Under the pieces are notes generated by a model. The model saw only the letters and a program-made list of their open reading frames with translations, ran no database searches and was not told the origin of the DNA. A stretch of DNA of 64,000 bases, from the NCBI GenBank assembly GCA_942491665.1, contig CALOBR010000001.1, positions 124,001 through 188,000 of the forward strand. The letters are read 5' to 3'. The translations under genes were made by a program, and so were the position numbers. Numbering within the stretch: position 1 is the first letter of the stretch; each line of letters opens with the position of its first letter. This document shows, in pieces, positions 54,010-64,000 of this stretch. The stretch is from CAVQGZ01 sp942491665. Its GTDB lineage: Bacteria > Actinomycetota > Actinomycetes > Jiangellales > Jiangellaceae.

Positions 54010-55430
54010 CCGCGCTCCCCCTTGCGAAGAATCTCCAGAACCTCGGGACCGACGAGCGTGACGTCACCCGAGCCCGCTGTCAGCACGAGGTCGCCGCGCC
54101 GGGCGAGGGCAGCCGTGCGCACCGGGACGTCGGACCAGGACGGGACGAACGCGACGCTGTCCGGCCCGGCGGGCACGGCGTCGGCGATCAGGGCACCGGT
54201 GACCCCGGGCACCGGGTCTTCACGCGACCCGAAGACGTCCATGACGACGACGGCGTCAGCCAGCCCGAGCGCCTCGCCGAACCCGTCGGCGAACGCCATC
54301 GTGCGCGAGTACAGCTGAGACTGGAACACCACGACCACGCGTCCGCCCGCCGCCACCGACCGTGCGGTGCGCAGCGCCTCGGTCAGCTCGGTCGGATGGT
54401 GGGCGAAGTCGTCGAACACCCGCACCCCGGCGGCCTCACCCTTGAGCTCGAACCGGCGCAGCGTCCCCCGGAACGTCTCCAGGCCCTCGGCCAGCTCACG
54501 CTCTGGAACACCCAGCACCAGCCCAGCGGTCAGCGCCGCCACCGCGTTGAGCGCGTTGTGGTGCCCTGGTACGCCGAGGGTGATCTCTGGCAGGCGCCTG
54601 CCGTCGGCAACGAGCCGCAGCCGACTGCCCAGCCCACGACCGACCACTCGCTCGATTCGCACGTCGCTGTCGGGGTGCTCGCCGTAGCGCCGCACGGTGC
54701 TCCCCGCCGCGGCCATCCGGTCTCCGAGCGCGGCGGCCTTCGGGTCGTCCTGGCAGACCACCAGGGTGCCGCCGGGGAGGAGCCGTTCGGCGAAGGTGTC
54801 GAACATGGCGACGTAGCCCTCGATGTCGGCGTGCTGGTCGACGTGGTCGTAGTCGACGTTCGTGACCACCGCGACGTCGGGCTCGAACACGATGAACGAG
54901 CCGTCGCTCTCATCGGTCTCGGCGACGAAGACGTCCCCGCTGCCGTGGTGGGCGTTGGCACCGCTGCTCACCAAGTTGCCGCCGACCGCGAACGAGGGGT
55001 CGAGCCCACAGTGCTGCAGGGCCACCGTCAGCATGGACGTCGTGGTGGTCTTGCCGTGCGTTCCCGCGACCGCCACGCTGCGGTAGCCACGCATCAGCGC
55101 GACGAGGGCGACGGTGCGCGGCAGCACCCGCAGGCCGCGGGCACGCGCCTCGACGAGCTCGGGGTTGGACTCGGGGATGGCCGACGACACCACGACTGTG
55201 TCGGCATCACCCACGAAGGCGGCGTCGTGGCCGACGTGACACGTGATGCCGACCGCCTCGAGCGCGGTGACGGCGGCTGAGGCCGTCGCGTCGCTGCCGG
55301 TGACGGGGACCCCGCGGAGGGTCAGAATCCGAGCGATGCCCGACATGCCGCGCCCGCCCACGCCGATCAGGTGCACCGCACCCAGGTCAGCCACGTCCGG
55401 GATGCGGTCCGGGGGCTCGGTGATCATCAT
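54006..55430 (-). CDS. murC: UDP-N-acetylmuramate-L-alanine ligase
   Basis: Adds L-Ala to UDP-MurNAc using ATP. 474 residues. UDP-binding GVGGRGMSG at 23-31, ATP loop AGTHGKTTTTSML, ETDESDGSF metal region, DFAHHPTE of the C-terminal domain. ATG-ATG start overlaps the murG stop (ATGA); stop overlaps ftsQ. Confidence 0.97.
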   Translation of the reverse strand: MMITEPPDRIPDVADLGAVHLIGVGGRGMSGIARILTLRGVPVTGSDATASAAVTALEAVGITCHVGHDAAFVGDADTVVVSSAIPESNPELVEARARGLRVLPRTVALVALMRGYRSVAVAGTHGKTTTTSMLTVALQHCGLDPSFAVGGNLVSSGANAHHGSGDVFVAETDESDGSFIVFEPDVAVVTNVDYDHVDQHADIEGYVAMFDTFAERLLPGGTLVVCQDDPKAAALGDRMAAAGSTVRRYGEHPDSDVRIERVVGRGLGSRLRLVADGRRLPEITLGVPGHHNALNAVAALTAGLVLGVPERELAEGLETFRGTLRRFELKGEAAGVRVFDDFAHHPTELTEALRTARSVAAGGRVVVVFQSQLYSRTMAFADGFGEALGLADAVVVMDVFGSREDPVPGVTGALIADAVPAGPDSVAFVPSWSDVPVRTAALARRGDLVLTAGSGDVTLVGPEVLEILRKGERG

Positions 55431-56530
55431 CGGGTCCCCTCCGACTCCGCGACCGCGGCCTCGATCATGGCGACTACGGCCTCGTCAGCATCGCGCCGAC
55501 CGAGCGACTCGGCAGCCCGACTCATCCGAGCCAGTCGGTCGGGGTCGCTCAGCAGGCCCGGAAGGTTCGCGATCACCCATTCCGGGGTGAAGTCGGCGTC
55601 GTCCACGAGCAGCCCACCCCCGGCGCGCACGATCGGCAGGGCGTTGAAGCGCTGCTCGCCGTTGCCGATGGGAAAAGGCACGTAGACCGAGGGCAGGCCG
55701 ACGGCCGCCAGCTCCGCGCAGGTCATGGCCCCGGCGCGCGTCACGGCGACGTCGGCGGCAGCGTAGGCGAGGTCCATGCGATCGACGTAGTCCACCACGT
55801 GGTAGCGGGCGGCGTTCTCCGGGTCGGTGGCACCGGGCACCACCTGCTGCTCGCCTCCGCCGCTCACGTGCAGAACCTGAGCCCCGGTCGCCAGCAGGGC
55901 GGGGGCCGCCTCGCCCATCGTCGCGTTGAGCCGGCGCGCGCCTTGGCTGCCGCCGAAGACGAGCACCGTCACGCGGTCGGGCGCCAGGCCGAAGTAGCCG
56001 AGGGCCTGCGGACGCACCTGCATGCGGTCGAGCGTGGCGATCGAGCGGCGCAACGGGATGCCCACGTGCCGGGCGTGCGGCAGCCGCACGTCCGCCGACG
56101 CGGTGGCCACGTGGCGGGTGAGCCGAGCGCCGACGCGGTTCGCCAGCCCTGGTCGCGCGTTGGCCTCGTGGACGACGACCGGCACGCGCAGACGCCGAGC
56201 GGCGAGGTAGGCCGGCATCGCCACGTACCCGCCGAACCCCACCAGCGCGTCAGCACCCGTGCGGGTCAGCACCCGCTCGCACGCGCCGACCGCGTCGCGC
56301 ATGCGGACCGGGACGGTGAGCAGGTCGCGCGACGGTCGTCGGGGCAGCGGAACCGGCGGGACGAGCTCGAGGTCGTAGCCACGGGCGGGGACGAGCCGGG
56401 TCTCCAGCCCACGCTGGGTGCCGAGCAGGGTGAGGCCCACTCCCGGGTCGGCACGGCGCAGCGCGTCGGCGACCGACAGCGCAGGCTCAACGTGGCCGGC
56501 GGTCCCGCCGCCGGCCAGGACGACGTGCAC
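55427..56530 (-). CDS. murG: MurG UDP-GlcNAc transferase (lipid II synthase)
   Basis: Peripheral membrane glycosyltransferase converting lipid I to lipid II. 367 residues, GT-B fold. GGGTAGHVEPAL at 7-18, GFGGYVAMPAYLAA, HEANARPGLANR, VFGGSQGARRLN, the UDP-GlcNAc motif TRAGAMTCAELAAVGLPSVYVPFP. GTG start 3 bases after the ftsW stop. Confidence 0.97.
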   Translation of the reverse strand: MHVVLAGGGTAGHVEPALSVADALRRADPGVGLTLLGTQRGLETRLVPARGYDLELVPPVPLPRRPSRDLLTVPVRMRDAVGACERVLTRTGADALVGFGGYVAMPAYLAARRLRVPVVVHEANARPGLANRVGARLTRHVATASADVRLPHARHVGIPLRRSIATLDRMQVRPQALGYFGLAPDRVTVLVFGGSQGARRLNATMGEAAPALLATGAQVLHVSGGGEQQVVPGATDPENAARYHVVDYVDRMDLAYAAADVAVTRAGAMTCAELAAVGLPSVYVPFPIGNGEQRFNALPIVRAGGGLLVDDADFTPEWVIANLPGLLSDPDRLARMSRAAESLGRRDADEAVVAMIEAAVAESEGTR

Positions 56531-56533
56531 GGC

Positions 56534-57769
56534 TCAGCGCCGCCGGGCAGTGGCAGGCGTCCGGCGACGGGCGGCCAGAGCCGCCCGCACCGCGGGGTCG
56601 GTGCGGGCGCCGGCCAGCACCACGCCCAGGCCCGCCAGGCTGATCACGAGAGCGGACCCGCCGTAGGACACCAGCGGTAGCGGCACCCCGGTGATGGGCA
56701 TCACGCTCAGCGCCGCCCCGAGGTTGATCACCGACTGCACGAGCATCCAGGTCATCACGCCGGCGACAGTCAGCTGGACGAACCGGTCGCTGGCACGACC
56801 CGCGATGCGCAAGCCCGCGTAGGCCATGACGAGCAGCAGCACCAGGAGGGCCAGTGACCCGAACAGGCCCAGCTCTTCGCCGATGACGGCGTAGATGAAG
56901 TCGGTGTGCGCCTCGGGCAGGCGCCCCCACTTCTGCGTCGAGGCGCCGAGGCCCGACCCCCACCAGCCGCCGGACGCGAACGCTGAGAGGCTGGCACTGC
57001 CCTGGTACCCGGTGTTCAGCTGGTCGGCGAACGGGTCGAGGAACGAGAACAGACGCTCGCGCCGGTAGTCCTCCCGCCACGCGAGCATGCCACCGAGCAC
57101 GACCGCGGCGCCGCCGATGACGGCCATGAACCATGCCGGCACCCCAGCCACCCAGAGGAGCCCGAGCAGGATCGCGCCGAGCACGATCGCGGTGCCCAGG
57201 TCTTTCTGGCCGACGGTGAGCCCGACGATCACCCCGGCGCCGAGGAACACCGGCACCACGACGTGGCGCAGGTTGCGCAGCAGCGGGCCTTTCGCGGCGT
57301 AGATGTGCGCACCCCAGACCACCAGGGCCAGCTTCGCGATCTCCGAGGGCTGCACGCGCACGGGGCCGCCGAAGTCGAGCCAGTTCGTGCTGCCGTTGAC
57401 CTCCACCCCAAAGCCGGGGACATAGGTGAGCAGCAGAAGAAAGATCGAGCCAAGAAGCAGCGGCCAGGCGGACGCGCGGATCACCCGAATGGGAGTGCGC
57501 GCCAGCACCGCGGCGGTCACCAGGCCGAGGCCACCGAACATCAGCTGCCGCTTGAGGTAGTAGAAGGAGTCGTCGTAGTCGCGCAGCGCGGCCACGCCGG
57601 ACGCCGACAGCACCATCACCAGGCCGATCGCCAGGAGCAGCCCGGCGCTGCCGATCAGCAGGTAGTAGGGGGCGATGGGGTGCGCCAGCCATGTGCGCAG
57701 CCACGTGAGACGTGACTCAGGCTGCTGGTCGGGACCGGCTGCCGGGCTCGGCAGCGTCGGCGCGCTCAT
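56534..57769 (-). CDS. ftsW: Septal peptidoglycan glycosyltransferase FtsW
   Basis: SEDS-family polymerase working with FtsI at the septum. 411 residues, about ten membrane segments. Conserved: GSTNWLDFGGPVRVQPSEIAKLALV, GQKDLGTAIVL (with the catalytic Asp region), RRERLFSFLDPFAD, AHTDFIYAVIGEELG and VPLPLVSYGGSALV. ATG overlaps the murD stop. An open frame running further into murD is ignored. Confidence 0.96.
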   Translation of the reverse strand: MSAPTLPSPAAGPDQQPESRLTWLRTWLAHPIAPYYLLIGSAGLLLAIGLVMVLSASGVAALRDYDDSFYYLKRQLMFGGLGLVTAAVLARTPIRVIRASAWPLLLGSIFLLLLTYVPGFGVEVNGSTNWLDFGGPVRVQPSEIAKLALVVWGAHIYAAKGPLLRNLRHVVVPVFLGAGVIVGLTVGQKDLGTAIVLGAILLGLLWVAGVPAWFMAVIGGAAVVLGGMLAWREDYRRERLFSFLDPFADQLNTGYQGSASLSAFASGGWWGSGLGASTQKWGRLPEAHTDFIYAVIGEELGLFGSLALLVLLLVMAYAGLRIAGRASDRFVQLTVAGVMTWMLVQSVINLGAALSVMPITGVPLPLVSYGGSALVISLAGLGVVLAGARTDPAVRAALAARRRTPATARRR

Positions 57770-59235
57770 CGGCGGTCCCCCGCAGCGAGGGTCGACTCGC
57801 CGGGACCTGCCCCGGGCAGCCGGGTCACTGCGTCGGCGAAAGCGCGGCCGCGTGCGGTGTAGTCGCTGAACTGGTCCCACGAGGCGCACGCCGGCGCCAG
57901 CAGCACCGTGTCGCCGGGGCGGGCCTGCTGCGCGCAGGCAGCAACGACCCGGGCCATGAGCGACATCCCGCTAGTCTCCGGCCCGTCGACCTCGACCACC
58001 GGGATTGCGGGCGCGTGTCGCGCGAGTGCCTCGGCGATCACGGCTCGGTCGGTGCCGAGCAGAACCGCTGCCCGGATGCGGCCTGCGTGCTGTCGCACCA
58101 GGTCGTCGAACTGACCGCCCTTGGCCAGACCGCCGGCGATCCACACCACCGACGGGTACGCCGCCAGGGACGTTGCCGCGGCGTGGGTGTTGGTGGCCTT
58201 GCTGTCGTCGACGTAGTCCACGCCGTCGACGTGGGCTACGAGGGCGATGCGGTGCGGCTCTGGCACGAAGGTGCGCAGACCCTGGCTGACCGCCGACGGC
58301 GCGACACCGACGCTACGGGCCAGGGCAGCCGCCGCCAGCGCGTTGGACGTGTTGTGCGGGGCGGCCGGGGCGACGTCGGCGACGTCGGCGAGCGCGACCC
58401 CGTCACGGGCGGCCGCAGCGTCGGGAAACGCCCGGTCAAGCAGCGTGCCGTCGGCGACGCCGAGCTGACCGGCCCCTGGCGCGTCCACGGTGAACGAGAT
58501 GCTGCGGCACCCGGGCAGCAGCGACGCCTCCGCAACGAGCGCCGCAGTCGCCGGGTCGTCGGCGTTGTGCACGGCCACGTCGCGGCACCGGTCGTAGGCG
58601 ACCCGCTTGGCCGCTCGGTAGGCCTCGAACGACCCGTGCCAGTCGATGTGGTCGGGGGCGAGGTTGAGGACGGTGGCCGCGGCGGCGCTCACCGACGAGA
58701 CGGAGTGCAGCTGGGGGCTGCCGAGCTCGACGGCCAGCACGTCGTAGGTCTGCTCGCCCGTCACGACCGAGACAAGCGGGACGCCGATGTTGCCGACCGC
58801 CAGGCACCGGCGGCCGTCGGCCCGCAGCATCGATTCCAGCATCCGCGTCGTGGTCGTCTTGCCGTTCGTGCCGGTCACGACGAGCCAGTCGGCTGCGCCG
58901 GGCGCCCGCAACCGCCAGGCAAGCTCGACCTCGCCCCACACGCGCACCCCGTGCTCCACTGCGTCACGCAGCAGCGGAGCGTGCGGCGGCCAGCCCGGGG
59001 AGGCGATGACGAGGTCAACGTCGTGGGGCAGGGTCTGCGCGGCCTCGGGGCCGAGGCCGACCTGCACGCCCATGCCCTCGGCCGTTGCCGCAGCCGCTAG
59101 CACTCCCTCGGACGTGGAGGCGTCCACCACCAGGACGCCCGCCCCGCGCTCGACCAACGCTCGGCACGCCGCCAGCCCGGATCGGGCCAGCCCGGCGACG
59201 AGCACTCGCGACCCGGCGAGGTCGGCTGACGTCAC
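57766..59235 (-). CDS. murD: UDP-MurNAc-L-Ala-D-glutamate ligase
   Basis: Adds D-Glu to UDP-MurNAc-L-Ala. 489 residues. UMAG-binding VLVAGLARSG (11-20), ATP loop TGTNGKTTTTRML, NLAPDHIDWHGS, DDSKATNTHAA and LLAPACASWDQFSDYTARG. The metal-binding segment reads ELGSPQL (170-176) where most MurD have ELSSFQL; the metal Glu is kept. GTG overlaps the mraY stop (GTGA). Confidence 0.96.
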   Translation of the reverse strand: MTSADLAGSRVLVAGLARSGLAACRALVERGAGVLVVDASTSEGVLAAAATAEGMGVQVGLGPEAAQTLPHDVDLVIASPGWPPHAPLLRDAVEHGVRVWGEVELAWRLRAPGAADWLVVTGTNGKTTTTRMLESMLRADGRRCLAVGNIGVPLVSVVTGEQTYDVLAVELGSPQLHSVSSVSAAAATVLNLAPDHIDWHGSFEAYRAAKRVAYDRCRDVAVHNADDPATAALVAEASLLPGCRSISFTVDAPGAGQLGVADGTLLDRAFPDAAAARDGVALADVADVAPAAPHNTSNALAAAALARSVGVAPSAVSQGLRTFVPEPHRIALVAHVDGVDYVDDSKATNTHAAATSLAAYPSVVWIAGGLAKGGQFDDLVRQHAGRIRAAVLLGTDRAVIAEALARHAPAIPVVEVDGPETSGMSLMARVVAACAQQARPGDTVLLAPACASWDQFSDYTARGRAFADAVTRLPGAGPGESTLAAGDRR

Positions 59236-60293
59236 GACACCACGAGCCACTCGGCGTAGAAGAGCGCCAGACCGAGGGCCGCTGACAAGCCCGCGACGAT
59301 CCAGAACCGCACGACGATCGTGACCTCGGCCCAGCCCTTGAGCTCGAAGTGGTGCTGCAAGGGCGCCATCCTGAAGATCCGCTTGCCTCCGCTGAGCTTG
59401 AAGTAGCCGACCTGCAGGATCACCGAGATGGTGATGACGACGAACAGGCCGCCGAGAAAGATCAGCAGCAGCTCGGTGCGGGTGGTCATGGCAAGGCCGG
59501 CCAGCGTCCCGCCGAGGGCGAGCGACCCGGTGTCGCCCATGAAGATCTTCGCCGGAGAGGTGTTCCACCACAAGAACCCGATGCAGGCGGCGGCCAGGGA
59601 CGCGGCGATGACGGCGAGGTCGAGCGGGTTGCGCACCTCGTAGCACTGGGGGCCGGCGTTGCTCGAGCAAGACTGGTTGAACTGCCACACCCCGATCAGC
59701 GTGAACGCTCCGGCGGTGGCGATGGTTGCTCCGGTCGCGAGCCCGTCGAGACCGTCGGTGAGGTTCACCGCGTTCGACGTCCCGGCCACGATGACAAGTG
59801 CCCAGATGATGAAGACGCCCACCGGCAGCACGATGGAGGTGTCGCGGATGAACGACACCGCCGTCGACACGGGAGTGACACCGCGGTCGTCGGGGAACTG
59901 GATGGCCAGCAGCGCGAAGACGATGGCGACGGCCGCCTGGCCGGACAGCTTGGTCGCGCTGCGCAGCCCGAGGCTGCGCTGGCGGGAGATCTTGATGAAG
60001 TCGTCGATGAAGCCGACCAGGCCCAACCCGGTCATCAAGAAGAGCACCAGCATCCCGCTGGCACTCGGCGGGTCCAGCAGAGCCAGGTGCGAGGCGGTGT
60101 ACCCGGCGATCACGGCGACGATGATGACGGTGCCGCCCATCGTGGGCGTCCCACGCTTGACGTGGTGCGAGGTCGGGCCGTCGTCGCGGATGAGCTGGCC
60201 GTAGCCCTGGGCGACCAGGATGCGGATCGCGATGCGCGTGCCGAACAGGGCGACCAGAAAGGCGGTGCTGGCACCGATCAGAAGGCCGATCAC
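59232..60293 (-). CDS. mraY: Phospho-MurNAc-pentapeptide transferase
   Basis: Transfers phospho-MurNAc-pentapeptide to undecaprenyl phosphate giving lipid I. 353 residues, ten membrane segments. Conserved: GPTSHHVKRGTPTMGG, GFIDDFIKISRQRSLGL with the catalytic Asp pair, NAVNLTDGLDGLA, FMGDTGSLALGG and the C-terminal PLQHHFELKGW. GTG overlaps the murF stop. Confidence 0.97.
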   Translation of the reverse strand: MIGLLIGASTAFLVALFGTRIAIRILVAQGYGQLIRDDGPTSHHVKRGTPTMGGTVIIVAVIAGYTASHLALLDPPSASGMLVLFLMTGLGLVGFIDDFIKISRQRSLGLRSATKLSGQAAVAIVFALLAIQFPDDRGVTPVSTAVSFIRDTSIVLPVGVFIIWALVIVAGTSNAVNLTDGLDGLATGATIATAGAFTLIGVWQFNQSCSSNAGPQCYEVRNPLDLAVIAASLAAACIGFLWWNTSPAKIFMGDTGSLALGGTLAGLAMTTRTELLLIFLGGLFVVITISVILQVGYFKLSGGKRIFRMAPLQHHFELKGWAEVTIVVRFWIVAGLSAALGLALFYAEWLVVS

Positions 60294-61677
60294 GCCGAGT
60301 CTCCTGACATGCGCAGCAGCGCGTCGGCGACGACTTCGAGCCCCACCAGCCGCGAGCCCTTGACCAGCACGACATCTCCGGGCGCGAGCTCGTCGGCCAG
60401 CATCGCGATGGCGGCGTCCCGGTCGGGGACCCACACCGACTCGCGACCCCACGAGCCTTCGTGAGCGGCACCGAGGTGGATCGCGCGGGCACCCTCACCG
60501 ACCGCCACGAGACGGTCGACGTTGAGGCGGACGGCCAGGCGACCGATGGCGTCGTGCTCGAGCGCTGCGGCGTCGCCGAGCTCGCGCATCTCGCCGAGCA
60601 CCGCCCAGCTGGTGCGTTGCCCCGCCATACCGACCAAGGCCTTGAGGGCTGCCCTGACCGACTCGGGGTTGGCGTTGTAGGCGTCGTTGATCACCGTCAC
60701 GCCGTCCGGGCGCTCGGTGACCTCCATGCGCCAGCGCGACCGGGGCACGACCTCGCTGAGCGCTGCGGCGGTCTCGTCCAGCGACAGGCCCAGGTGTCTG
60801 GCGACCCCGGCCACCGACAGAGCGTTCGCGACCTGGTGCTCGCCGACGACCGGCAACGACACCTGCGCCGACTCCGTCCCGTCGACGAGGGTGAACCGGG
60901 CGCGGCCGGAGTCGGCGACGCTCACGTCGACTGCCCGGACATCGGCCGCCGCCGACTCCCCCACCAGGAGCACGGGAGCGGGGCTGAACGACACCATGGC
61001 GGCCACCCGGGCGTCGTCGGCGTTCAGCACGGCGAGCCCGTCGGGGCGCAGCGCGGTGACGATCTCCGACTTCGCGGTGGCGATGGCGTCTCGGCTGCCG
61101 AACTCTCCCAGGTGGGCGCTGCCGACGTTGAGCACTACCGAGACGTCGGGCGGGGCGATGGTGCACAGGTACGCGATGTGCCCGCGACCGCGCGCCCCCA
61201 TCTCGGCCACGAGCACCCGGGTGGACTCGTCGCAGCGCAGTGCCGTGACAGGCAGCCCGACCTCGTTGTTGAACGACCCCTCGGGGGCGACGACGGGACC
61301 CAGCCGGGCCAGCACCCCCGCCAGCATGTCTTTCGTCGTCGTCTTGCCGCTCGATCCGGTGACGGCGACCACGGTGACGTCCAAACGGTCCAGCACCGCC
61401 CGTGCCAGCAGCCCCAACGCTACTGACGGGTCGCCGACCACCACGGTCGGCACGTCCAGGTCGCGTGCGGCCAGCACACATGTCGCCCCGTCCGCCACAG
61501 CTGCTCTCGCGAAGTCGTGCCCGTCTGCGCGCTCACCGGGCAGCGCCACGAACAGCGATCCCGCCTGGACGAGTCGGGAGTCGGTCACGACCGGGCCGCT
61601 GACCAGCGCGGCTGGGTCGACTGCGGCACCGAGTCGGCCACCGGTGGCTCGGGCGACCTCCTCCACGGTGAGCTCGA

Positions 61678-61681
<4 letters not shown>
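60290..61681 (-). CDS. murF: UDP-MurNAc-tripeptide-D-Ala-D-Ala ligase
   Basis: Adds D-Ala-D-Ala to the tripeptide. 463 residues. N-terminal VVTDSRLVQAGSLFVALPGERADGHDF, ATP loop TGSSGKTTTKDM, FNNEVGLP, EMGARGRGHI, NDAYNANPESV and VLGEMRELG. ATG overlaps the murE stop (ATGA). Confidence 0.97.
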
Positions 61682-63243
<1,562 letters not shown>

Positions 63244-63253
63244 CCCGAGCAGG

Positions 63254-64000
63254 CTAGTTGGCCGCGCGAAGGTCGTCGGCGAACAGCGGCACCTTCGGAG
63301 CCGGGGTTCCCGTCGGCGCGATGCCGAGCCTGGGGAGCGCGAACTTCATGATGTCAGCGAAGACCGGGCCTGCGGTGCCGCCGCCCGAGCTGCCGGACAC
63401 CGGATCCTGCAGGGAGACGACGACGACCAGCTGTGGGTCGTCTGCCGGTGCGAACCCGGCGAAGGAGGTGGTGCGACCGACCTGCACTCCCCGTTCGTCG
63501 AGACGCTGAGCGGTGCCGGTCTTGCCGGCGATCCGGTAGCCGTCGACCACCACGTTGCTGGCCGTCCCGCCTTCGCCCACCACGGCTTCCATCATGCGGG
63601 TGACGTCCCGTGCCGTGTGCGGGCTGACGACCTGCACCGGCTCCTCGTGCGGCACGGGCCGCTCCGTGCCGTCGGTGTCGACGACCGCCTCGACCAGGCG
63701 CGGAGGCACCCGCAGCCCGTCGTTGGCCAGTGCTCCGTAGGCCGCCGCCAGGTGGACGATGGTGGCTGACAGACCCTGCCCGTACGAGATCGTGTCGCGC
63801 CGCAGGTCGGCCCACTGCTCGCCCAGCACCCCGGCAGACTCTCCCGGCATCCCGGTCCCTGGTTTGCTGCCGTAGCCGAACCTGACGAGGTAGTCACGCA
63901 GCTCGCTCTTGTCGATGAGCTCGGCAGCCTTCATCGTGCCGACGTTGCTCGACTTGGCAAGGATGCCCGACATCGTGATCTGCCAGTCCTCGTGCGGAGC
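63254..64000 (-). CDS. ftsI: Penicillin-binding protein FtsI/PBP3, C-terminal part
   Basis: Septal transpeptidase partner of FtsW; the N-terminus and the SxxK nucleophile lie beyond the window. The 248 visible residues contain the SxN motif (AKSSN), SYGQGLSATIVHLAAAYGALAN and the third motif KTGTA, then SFAGFAPADDPQLVVVVSLQDP. The frame is open to the last base. The C-terminus ends 10 bases before murE, following the usual ftsI-murE-murF order. Confidence 0.95.
   Translation of the reverse strand, partial: APHEDWQITMSGILAKSSNVGTMKAAELIDKSELRDYLVRFGYGSKPGTGMPGESAGVLGEQWADLRRDTISYGQGLSATIVHLAAAYGALANDGLRVPPRLVEAVVDTDGTERPVPHEEPVQVVSPHTARDVTRMMEAVVGEGGTASNVVVDGYRIAGKTGTAQRLDERGVQVGRTTSFAGFAPADDPQLVVVVSLQDPVSGSSGGGTAGPVFADIMKFALPRLGIAPTGTPAPKVPLFADDLRAAN

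Noticed and set aside
57766..60498. 910-codon open frame starting upstream of murD
   Set aside because: Only the murD part is coding; the upstream part is out of frame with mraY and murF. The real start is the GTG overlapping the mraY stop.

Overview
The window is a high-GC, gene-dense stretch of an actinobacterial chromosome (phylum Actinomycetota). The gene families and their order are typical housekeeping loci: a trp cluster with the actinobacterial Trp-associated membrane protein and an HGxxPAAW protein, a his operon, a T-box-controlled ileS, the mur/fts (dcw) cluster followed by pgeF-yggS-sepF-yggT-divIVA, MurT/GatD, an F420-type PPOX protein, an ANTAR regulator and a TipAL-type MerR regulator. 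The MurE motif DNPR predicts meso-diaminopimelate peptidoglycan. I cannot name the genus. I see no insertion sequence, prophage, CRISPR array, rRNA or obvious horizontally acquired island; the one RNA gene recognised is tRNA-Leu(CAA).

Layout. 1-9.1 kb: 3'-truncated ABC ATPase, ANTAR response regulator, tRNA-Leu, pyruvate kinase, gltD and gltB. 9.2-18 kb, minus strand: DsbA-like thiol protein, trpA, trpB, trpC, a DUF2752 protein, a two-component system, HGxxPAAW protein, Trp-associated membrane protein and trpE; neither trpD nor trpF is present. 18-25 kb: proline-rich membrane protein, hisI, a glyoxalase-fold protein, a PLP decarboxylase and a two-gene heterodimeric ABC exporter. 25-36 kb: murT-gatD, a TIGR03085 protein, hisF, a PPOX protein, RidA, then hisA, a methyltransferase, hisH, a 50-residue membrane protein, hisB, hisC and hisD. 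35-45 kb: LON-domain protein, YbaK, a membrane protein coupled to dnaE, a DUF559-like protein, TipAL regulator, aldo/keto reductase, pseudouridine synthase, lspA and a TraR/DksA protein. 45-64 kb: T-box leader and ileS on the plus strand, then on the minus strand divIVA, yggT, sepF, yggS, pgeF, ftsZ, ftsQ, murC, murG, ftsW, murD, mraY, murF, murE and the C-terminal part of ftsI. The mur genes are nearly all joined by 4-base ATGA/GTGA stop-start overlaps.

The clearest regulatory signals read directly from the bases are three. (1) A complete translational T-box in front of ileS, with two mutually exclusive helices. (2) A MerR-type promoter of the TipAL gene with a 19-base spacer holding a perfect inverted repeat, plus an internal Shine-Dalgarno and ATG that would give a 141-residue TipAS-like short product. 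(3) At least fourteen genes with a TANNNT -10 hexamer ending 6-8 bases before an ATG/GTG start, which indicates widespread leaderless transcription; this also helped choose several start codons. Convergent genes meet with almost no spacer, including an ileS/divIVA pair sharing one CTAG as both stop codons.

No radically new system is evident. The best follow-ups are the tipA-like locus, the small membrane ORF and methyltransferase inside the his operon, the palindromes between trpE and the proline-rich membrane protein, and a PgeF-family protein lacking its first metal-binding histidine.
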